The position numbers were made by a program, and so were the translations under genes. This document shows positions 58,476-64,000 of a DNA stretch of 64,000 bases, piece by piece. Position 1 is the stretch's first letter. Each line of letters opens with the position of its first letter. The stretch comes from an uncultured Sulfurovum sp. (GTDB taxonomy: Bacteria; Campylobacterota; Campylobacteria; Campylobacterales; Sulfurovaceae). The notes beneath the pieces are model-generated. The model searched no databases. It was given only the letters and a program-made list of their open reading frames with translations, and was not told the origin of the DNA. The stretch lies in assembly GCA_902727935.1 (NCBI GenBank), contig CACVAX010000059.1, forward strand, positions 109,211-173,210, given 5' to 3'.

Positions 58476-59594
58476 TTAAACCCTTGGCTCTTGCTGGGTA
58501 GCACAATGGATGCTTCCACCACCACTTGCAATACCATCGATAGAAATTTGTTCTATCACACGGTTTGGAAAGAGTTTTACTAAAGTATCATAAGCTTTTT
58601 TGTCAGCAGTAGCATCACCAAATTTTTGTAATATAACAGCACCATTACATAGATAATATCCAATGTAACCTGCTGCAAATGAATCTTCATTACCGATGGG
58701 GTTAATGTCCGTAGGTGTTTCTAAAATATGTAGTTCAAAAGACTCATTTTTAGCATTTAAAGCTTTTGAAAGAACATCGATATTTTCTCTGGTTACAGCA
58801 TAGTCATGGGATGATTGGTAATTGTCTTGACTTACTACTAAAGATTTTGAAGAGGCAAAACGTGCATAAAAGTCAGTATGTCCATCGGTAATGTCTTTAC
58901 CTTTAATTCCTTTAAGCCATGTCACTTTCTCTAATCCCAAAAGGGTTTTCATTTCTGCTTCTATTTGTTCTTTTGTCTTGTTAGGGTTACGGTTGTCATT
59001 GACAATACAACTTTCAGTCATGATTGCATTACCTTCACCATCTATTTCAAAACAGCCACCTTCTAACACTAAGTCCGTAGCAATAATATCAACCTTTGCT
59101 TCTTTTGCCACAAATTTAGCGACATGTTGGTCAAGGGTATGCTCTTGGTCATTTCCCCAACCATTAAAATTGAAGTTGATACAAGCTTTTTCTTTGGCTT
59201 CATTGACAACAAAGGTAGGGGCTGTATCTCGCATCCATAAGTCATCAGTTTCAAGTTCTATTAGGTCTATGGGATAGTTATGATTACTTCCTATTAGGTT
59301 TTTGGCTTCGATCATGTCTGTTGGTGCAACCAACATGCTTACAGGTTCATATTTGGCAATGGTTTGTGCAATGCGTACTAAATCTGCCTTGACCACTGGT
59401 ATTTGTTGTGCCTCCCAAATATAATCGTTGGAAACAAATGCCATCCATGTTCGTTCATGAAGTTCTCCTTCATCAGGCATAAACCATGTTTTGGAAGCTG
59501 TAGGGTTTTCTGTTGTATCGCTACTTGAACAACCTAATATAAGTCCTGTGCTTAAAACAGCAGAGGTTTGTATGAACTTTCGTCTTGTAATCAT
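58476..59594 (-). CDS. exported agmatine deiminase / peptidyl-arginine deiminase family protein
   Basis: Guanidino-group-modifying enzyme, likely agmatine to N-carbamoylputrescine. Catalytic elements are WMRDTAP, GHTDFYARF (His/Asp) and the nucleophile in GGGSIHCATQQEP near the C-terminus. Unlike the usual cytoplasmic enzyme, it starts with a twin-arginine signal TRRKFIQTS and a lipobox LGC (C22), so it should be a Tat-exported lipoprotein facing the periplasm or surface. The length of 372 is normal once the signal is allowed for. Substrate outside the cytoplasm (free agmatine or peptidyl-arginine) is unknown. Confidence 0.85.
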   Translation of the reverse strand: MITRRKFIQTSAVLSTGLILGCSSSDTTENPTASKTWFMPDEGELHERTWMAFVSNDYIWEAQQIPVVKADLVRIAQTIAKYEPVSMLVAPTDMIEAKNLIGSNHNYPIDLIELETDDLWMRDTAPTFVVNEAKEKACINFNFNGWGNDQEHTLDQHVAKFVAKEAKVDIIATDLVLEGGCFEIDGEGNAIMTESCIVNDNRNPNKTKEQIEAEMKTLLGLEKVTWLKGIKGKDITDGHTDFYARFASSKSLVVSQDNYQSSHDYAVTRENIDVLSKALNAKNESFELHILETPTDINPIGNEDSFAAGYIGYYLCNGAVILQKFGDATADKKAYDTLVKLFPNRVIEQISIDGIASGGGSIHCATQQEPRV

Positions 59595-59741
59595 GATGAG
59601 CCTTATTTATGTAGTTTAGTCATTATTTTTATAAAGAAATCTTAAAATTATAATCTTACAGAAGAAAGTAAGAAAAATAACTTCTATTGTTGCTTAATAG
59701 CATTAGGAGAAAAACTTATGAAATAGAAGTTAAAGTAGTTA

Positions 59742-59829
59742 TTATGAAGAGAGATACTAAAAATAGGAAGGGAAAAAATATCTCTCTCATAAGAACAGTA
59801 TAGGGTTAATTTGTGGGTTGATTGTGTAG
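59742..59829. repeat. 88-bp intergenic repeat, copy 2
   Basis: Partner of 58355-58442, same orientation, no gaps, one substitution in the left stem arm. It lies 12 bp past the stop of the unknown lipoprotein gene. No coding sequence or known terminator T-run inside. Confidence 0.85.
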
Positions 59830-59841
59830 AGATTTGAGTAC

Positions 59842-61458
59842 TCAATTATTTAAAGCAATCACCACTTCATTGTTTTGTCGCATAATATCATTTTGATAAC
59901 CAAGTACAGTTTCTTCTGCTAGGGTTCTTAGTTGGGCTTGTTTTTTAGGAGATATCTCCTCATCTGCCCAAGGTTCAATAAGTACAGTACGGATTTTACC
60001 CCATTTTCTTTCTCGGTTTAATTTGATACGATAGATGCTTGTGCTGTGCAGTGGTCGAAAGAAAAAACTGGCAAACTCTTTTCGTTGCTGGTTGTATAAT
60101 CCAAAACGTGCCACACCAATTTCTCCAATCATTTTTATAAAGTTTTCAGGAGACATTAGGGCTTCACCATCTTCTGAACGGAATGTTTCAAAATTAACGA
60201 GTTCATCACTTTGTACAATTAAGGTTTCAGAAAATAGTTTTAGTAAATCATTTTTAAACCCACGGTTTGCAATGGGATTGAGCATGTATCGTCCAAGATT
60301 TGTAAGGTCTAAATCGCTAATTTCAATATGTTGGTATTGGGCTTTGGGAGCTTTTAAAGGAATACCCATTTGTGCCAAAAGAGCCAATTTTCTTGCTGAT
60401 AGACACCCACTGTGATAGAGGTTTTCTTTTTGTAAAAAGTTAGTACTTTCTAAGATTTGAGAAAAGGCATTGTATCGATCAAATAGATTTAAACCATAGG
60501 TTTCGAGTCTGTTAATGATATTTTGACATTTATCTCTAAATTGCAGGGGGTCATTAATTTGTGAAAAAGTCACAATAGACTCATCTTTTTGTAGTTTGTC
60601 ATGAAGGGTAAAAGGATTATTATAACTCGAGTAGACAGCATTTAAAGGATTTGTAAAATTATTCACCTGAGGAATTTTGTTCAGTTCATTGTTAACAACA
60701 GCCCCTGAAATAATGGAGTCTCGTAAAAGGAGTGTAAATTTAACATTTGCTAATTTTTTATTTGTCTTTGTTTTGATGCTGTATTCAACAGATTTCTTAG
60801 GATTGCTAATAGGATTAAAATAGAGAACCGTTGTCGAACTGATTGTAGAGCTTAACATATGACTTACTTTATCAGTGATGAGGTCGAGGTAAGGAAGTTG
60901 AATCCCTGAGACTAAAACGGTTGCTCCATAGAGGTCTTTGGTAATATTTTTGATGCTCTTAAACGTCTTGCCATCAATAGAGATATATTTTAGTTCAAAA
61001 GACAAAGAGGTATTTGCTTTGAGTAGTACCATTCTGGTTCTAGGTGCTTCGTTTAAATAGCTTGTCCACTCTTTAGTTTTACTATCATAGGCGTAATTAA
61101 AAAGTACAATATCAGGTTGTGTTTGCCCATCTATAATAGGCGTAACACTTAATCCAAAGTTTCTTTTTTTTTCTCCTAATAAATTAGAAATATGATTTAA
61201 AAAAGTTTGCGCTTCTGGCCCTTTTAATGCTTCCATACTTAATTGAGGTTCTATCAGTACTTGACCATAATAATAGAGTCCTTGGATAAAGCTAGAATAT
61301 TTTTCCGTATTAATTTTTTCAAGTCCTATTCCTACCTTTTGGTTACTTTCTTCTGCAAGGTTTGTATCGGGTTTAGGTATTGGAGGTTTATTTCCGATAC
61401 ACCCACTCTGTAAGATGACAATTAAAGCACTCCAAACAATCATATTAATTCTTAACAT
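59842..61458 (-). CDS. large lipoprotein of unknown function
   Basis: 538 residues. Signal peptide with lipobox LQSGC (C20), then a Pro-rich linker (PPIPKPDTN). The mature part shows mixed alpha/beta character, with no motif I recognise. It mentions no transmembrane helix beyond the signal. Followed by the 88-bp repeat; the next gene upstream (glnS) is divergent, so it is probably monocistronic. A surface or outer-membrane location is likely from the lipobox. Confidence 0.75.
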   Translation of the reverse strand: MLRINMIVWSALIVILQSGCIGNKPPIPKPDTNLAEESNQKVGIGLEKINTEKYSSFIQGLYYYGQVLIEPQLSMEALKGPEAQTFLNHISNLLGEKKRNFGLSVTPIIDGQTQPDIVLFNYAYDSKTKEWTSYLNEAPRTRMVLLKANTSLSFELKYISIDGKTFKSIKNITKDLYGATVLVSGIQLPYLDLITDKVSHMLSSTISSTTVLYFNPISNPKKSVEYSIKTKTNKKLANVKFTLLLRDSIISGAVVNNELNKIPQVNNFTNPLNAVYSSYNNPFTLHDKLQKDESIVTFSQINDPLQFRDKCQNIINRLETYGLNLFDRYNAFSQILESTNFLQKENLYHSGCLSARKLALLAQMGIPLKAPKAQYQHIEISDLDLTNLGRYMLNPIANRGFKNDLLKLFSETLIVQSDELVNFETFRSEDGEALMSPENFIKMIGEIGVARFGLYNQQRKEFASFFFRPLHSTSIYRIKLNRERKWGKIRTVLIEPWADEEISPKKQAQLRTLAEETVLGYQNDIMRQNNEVVIALNN

Positions 61459-61619
61459 AACTTTTCCTTTGATAGAGATATCTTGATTGTATTATATAAA
61501 TTTAAATAAGTCAATAATATTAAATTATAGTTAATCTAATCTTTTCTCTAACCCACAATAAGCCGACATTCGATAAAATACACACTTCATATAATTTTCA
61601 ATATCAAAAGGTTTAATAG

Positions 61620-63869
61620 ATGAGTCAGAGCAAAGATTTTTTACGCACCATAGTTGAAGAGGATTTAAAAGCAGGAAAGTATACAGAGATTCATACACGA
61701 TTTCCTCCAGAGCCTAATGGGTTTCCACATATTGGACATGCTAAATCCATCTGTATCAATTTTGGTATTGCCAATGACTATAAGGGTCACTGTAATCTTA
61801 GAATGGATGATACCAATCCCACAACAGAAGACACAAGATATGTAGAGGCACTTAAAGATGCTGTTGAGTGGCTTGGGTTTAATTGGGAGGGAAATGTGCA
61901 TTATACCTCGGACTATTTTCCTGAACTTTATAATTATGCTATTGAACTCATTAAAATGGGTAAAGCGTATGTGGACAGTGCCAGTGAAGAAGAGATTCGC
62001 CAAAACCGTGGAACAGTCATGGAAGCTGGAAAACGCAGTCTCTATGCCGAGCGTTCTGTTGAAGAGAACTTAGACCTTTTTGAGCGAATGAAAAAGGGTG
62101 AGTTCAAAGATGGTGAGCATATTCTTAGAGCCAAGATTGATATGTCTGCACCCAACATGCAAATGCGTGACCCTCTTTTGTATCGTATACGAAATGTTCA
62201 CCATTATCGTACAGGTGATGTATGGCATATCTACCCAATGTATGATTTTGCTCATTGTCTCTCTGATTATCTTGAAGGGATTACCCACTCTATCTGTACT
62301 CTTGAATTTGAAAACAACCGTGCCATTTATGATTGGGTACTCGATACCCTTGGACTAACAGCAAAAAGACCTTATCAGTATGAGTTTGCACGACTTGGGA
62401 TTAACCATACCGTTATGAGTAAACGAAAACTTTTAGAATTGGTCAATGAAGGAAAAGTAAATGGTTGGGATGACCCACGTCTACCCACCATCGCAGGGTA
62501 CAAACGAAGAGGTTATACCCCTGAATCTATTTTAAATTTTTGTGATGATATTGGTATTGCCAAAGCAAACTCCACGGTTGATATGGCACAACTTGAATTT
62601 TCGATAAGAGATGATTTAAACACCAAAGTCCCAAGAGTTTTGGCTGTACTTGACCCCTTAAAAGTGACCATTACCAACTATGAGGGTGCTGAGGAGATTG
62701 ATGCACCTTATTATCCTCATGATGTACCTAAAGAGGGTTCGCGTAAGATTCCTTTTTCAAAAGAGATTTACATAGAACGTGATGATTTTATGGAAAACCC
62801 TCCAAAAGATTACTTTCGTCTCACACCAGAGCAGTCAGTAAGACTTAGACATGCATATATTATTACTTGTAAAGAAGTTATAAAAGATGTTGAAGGTAGG
62901 GTAGTAGAGATAAAAGCTGAGTATCATGCTGATTCTAAAAGTGGAGAAGACACGAGTGGTATCAAAGTAAAAAGTGCGATTCAATGGGTAGATGCACACA
63001 AAGCAAAAACCGTTGAAGTGAGATTGTATGACCGACTCTTTAAAGATGAAGCTCCTGAGGGATTAGAAGATATAAATCCAAACTCACTTCAAGTTATTAA
63101 AAATGCACTGATAGAACCTGCTGTGATTACTGAAAAACCTGATGAGCGATTCCAGTTTGAAAGACAAGGGTATTTTTATGCTGACCCAGTTGACTATACC
63201 GATGAAAAACCTGTGTTCAATAAAATTGTAGGGCTTAAAGACTCTTGGGGCAAAAAGACAAAAGAAGTTAAATTTACACCTAAGGTAGTAGAGAAAAAAG
63301 TTCAAATAGATGGTGAAGTAGTCGCTATGACAGAGGCTGAACAAGCACTGTTTGATAAATATACTAATGAATTAAAACTAAACAGCGAAGTCGCCAATAC
63401 ATTAGCTCGTGATGTAAAACTCTCTTCTTTTTACCAAGAGGCTTTAAATGAACTGTATAGCCCTGTAAATATCGCAAACATTGTGGCAAATGATGTGGCT
63501 AGAGAGTTAAAAGATAAAGAAGTAGGTGAGCTTAAATTTTCTGCAAAACAGATAGCAGAGCTTATGAAAATGGTAGATGATGAGACCATTTCAAATAAGA
63601 TTGCAAAACAAGTATTTGAAGCAATGGTTAAATTTGGAGAGAATCCAAAAGAGATAGTTGAAGCTAAAGGATTAGTGCAGATATCTGACCCAGCTGTTAT
63701 TTCACCGATTATTGATGAGGTGATTGCTAAAAACCCTGATAATGTTGAGAAGTTTAGGGCAGGGAATAATAAGCTACTTGGTTTCTTTGTTGGGCAGGTT
63801 TTGAAGGCTACTCAGGGTAAGGGGAATCCTAAGGTTGTTAATGAGTTGGTGGCTGAGAAGTTACAATAA
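61620..63869 (+). CDS. glnS: glutaminyl-tRNA synthetase with C-terminal YqeY/GatB-like domain
   Basis: Charges tRNA-Gln directly. Class I HIGH motif at 37-40 (GFPHIGHAKS), KMSKS-like VMSKRKL near residue 267, and the GlnRS-type anticodon-binding barrels up to about 560. The last 180 residues (from LFDKYTNELKLN) match the YqeY / GatB tail that binds tRNA, as in Deinococcus GlnRS. Total 749, longer than the E. coli enzyme (554) for that reason. Many Campylobacterota instead use GatCAB amidation, so this gene is notable. Conserved core motifs are intact. Confidence 0.93.
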   Translation: MSQSKDFLRTIVEEDLKAGKYTEIHTRFPPEPNGFPHIGHAKSICINFGIANDYKGHCNLRMDDTNPTTEDTRYVEALKDAVEWLGFNWEGNVHYTSDYFPELYNYAIELIKMGKAYVDSASEEEIRQNRGTVMEAGKRSLYAERSVEENLDLFERMKKGEFKDGEHILRAKIDMSAPNMQMRDPLLYRIRNVHHYRTGDVWHIYPMYDFAHCLSDYLEGITHSICTLEFENNRAIYDWVLDTLGLTAKRPYQYEFARLGINHTVMSKRKLLELVNEGKVNGWDDPRLPTIAGYKRRGYTPESILNFCDDIGIAKANSTVDMAQLEFSIRDDLNTKVPRVLAVLDPLKVTITNYEGAEEIDAPYYPHDVPKEGSRKIPFSKEIYIERDDFMENPPKDYFRLTPEQSVRLRHAYIITCKEVIKDVEGRVVEIKAEYHADSKSGEDTSGIKVKSAIQWVDAHKAKTVEVRLYDRLFKDEAPEGLEDINPNSLQVIKNALIEPAVITEKPDERFQFERQGYFYADPVDYTDEKPVFNKIVGLKDSWGKKTKEVKFTPKVVEKKVQIDGEVVAMTEAEQALFDKYTNELKLNSEVANTLARDVKLSSFYQEALNELYSPVNIANIVANDVARELKDKEVGELKFSAKQIAELMKMVDDETISNKIAKQVFEAMVKFGENPKEIVEAKGLVQISDPAVISPIIDEVIAKNPDNVEKFRAGNNKLLGFFVGQVLKATQGKGNPKVVNELVAEKLQ

Positions 63870-63890
63870 AAATTTTATTAGTCTCCTAAA

Positions 63891-63918
63891 AGGTTAAAAC
63901 CTCCGTCTTGAAGACGGA
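63891..63918. repeat. subterminal hairpins at left end of IS200/IS605 element (or glnS terminator)
   Basis: Two hairpins in series: AGGTT / AACCT (63891-63902) and TCCGTCTT / AAGACGGA (63902-63918). Such hairpins near the end are typical of IS200/IS605 elements, recognised by TnpA as single strands. They also lie only about 20 bp after the glnS stop, so they could terminate it. Confidence 0.45.
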
Positions 63919-63943
63919 CAGATTTATCTCACTATAAAAGAGC

Positions 63944-63949
63944 TATAAT
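63944..63949 (+). promoter_or_regulatory. candidate -10 box of TnpA gene
   Basis: AGCTATAATA gives a consensus TATAAT 21 bp before the transposase ATG; TGAGGAAAGT between them is the ribosome site. Confidence 0.4.
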
Positions 63950-63970
63950 ATAAAGAAAAGTGAGGAAAGT

Positions 63971-64000
63971 ATGGAGTATAGGTATGGAAGTCACACGATA
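63971..64000 (+). CDS. tnpA: IS200/IS605-type TnpA transposase, 3' end outside window
   Basis: Only ten codons are visible: MEYRYGSHTI. This matches the conserved start of IS200-type Y1 HUH transposases (usually M-x-YRYGSHTV followed by a hydrophobic strand). TGAGGAAAGT just upstream supports translation. The catalytic HUH and Tyr lie beyond the window, so activity cannot be judged. Confidence 0.7.
   Translation, partial: MEYRYGSHTI

Overview
The window is AT-rich DNA from a member of the Campylobacterota, most likely a sulfur-oxidising marine-type genus close to Sulfurovum or Sulfurimonas. This is inferred from gene content and protein style: a sulfide dehydrogenase flavoprotein with a Tat signal, a many-heme cytochrome c, a lone MlaF ATPase, a PerR-type regulator beside a 2-Cys peroxiredoxin, a ModABC transporter, and AAGGA-type ribosome sites with poorly conserved -35 boxes. 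No rRNA, tRNA or CRISPR array was seen.

Layout. 1-4847: end of a cytochrome c with at least 12 hemes, a small membrane protein, mlaF, a hypoxanthine-DNA glycosylase and apaH (the last three overlap). 5026-9034: sulfide dehydrogenase flavoprotein, then minus-strand lpxH, perR, peroxiredoxin and a DUF4136 lipoprotein. 9181-13879: thioredoxin-like protein and a mod transporter cluster split between modA and modB by a VapBC toxin-antitoxin pair and an unknown membrane protein. 13851-26395: mostly housekeeping genes (RluA-type pseudouridine synthase, serS, NifU-like protein, cytochrome c, two small outer-membrane beta-barrels, glnD-glmS, ligA, nhaA). Between ligA and nhaA lies a frame-disrupted small gene with a 9-A homopolymer.

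26600-48130 is dominated by one 21.3-kb gene for a secreted 7,092-residue protein. It is built of calcium-binding Asp-rich repeats, Ig-like, cadherin-like and CshA-like repeats, an FG-GAP region and several different beta-sandwich inserts, with an IPTL-type C-terminal sorting signal. Its leader has a promoter, a structured RNA resembling a cyclic di-GMP-I (GEMM) aptamer and a hairpin with a T-run, which suggests second-messenger control of a giant surface adhesin. The gene carries clear marks of recent internal duplication and of one domain inserted inside another.

48170-56626 is on the minus strand: a small exported protein, pepN, and a tight operon of three different dynamin-like GTPases, which recalls the LeoABC and Campylobacter dynamin pairs and is a candidate membrane-remodelling or phage-defence system. 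56938-64000: a DEAD-box helicase, an exported agmatine deiminase-family enzyme, an unknown lipoprotein (an 88-bp repeat lies just 3' of each of these last two), a glutaminyl-tRNA synthetase with a YqeY/GatB-type tail, and the first codons of an IS200/IS605 TnpA transposase running off the right edge.
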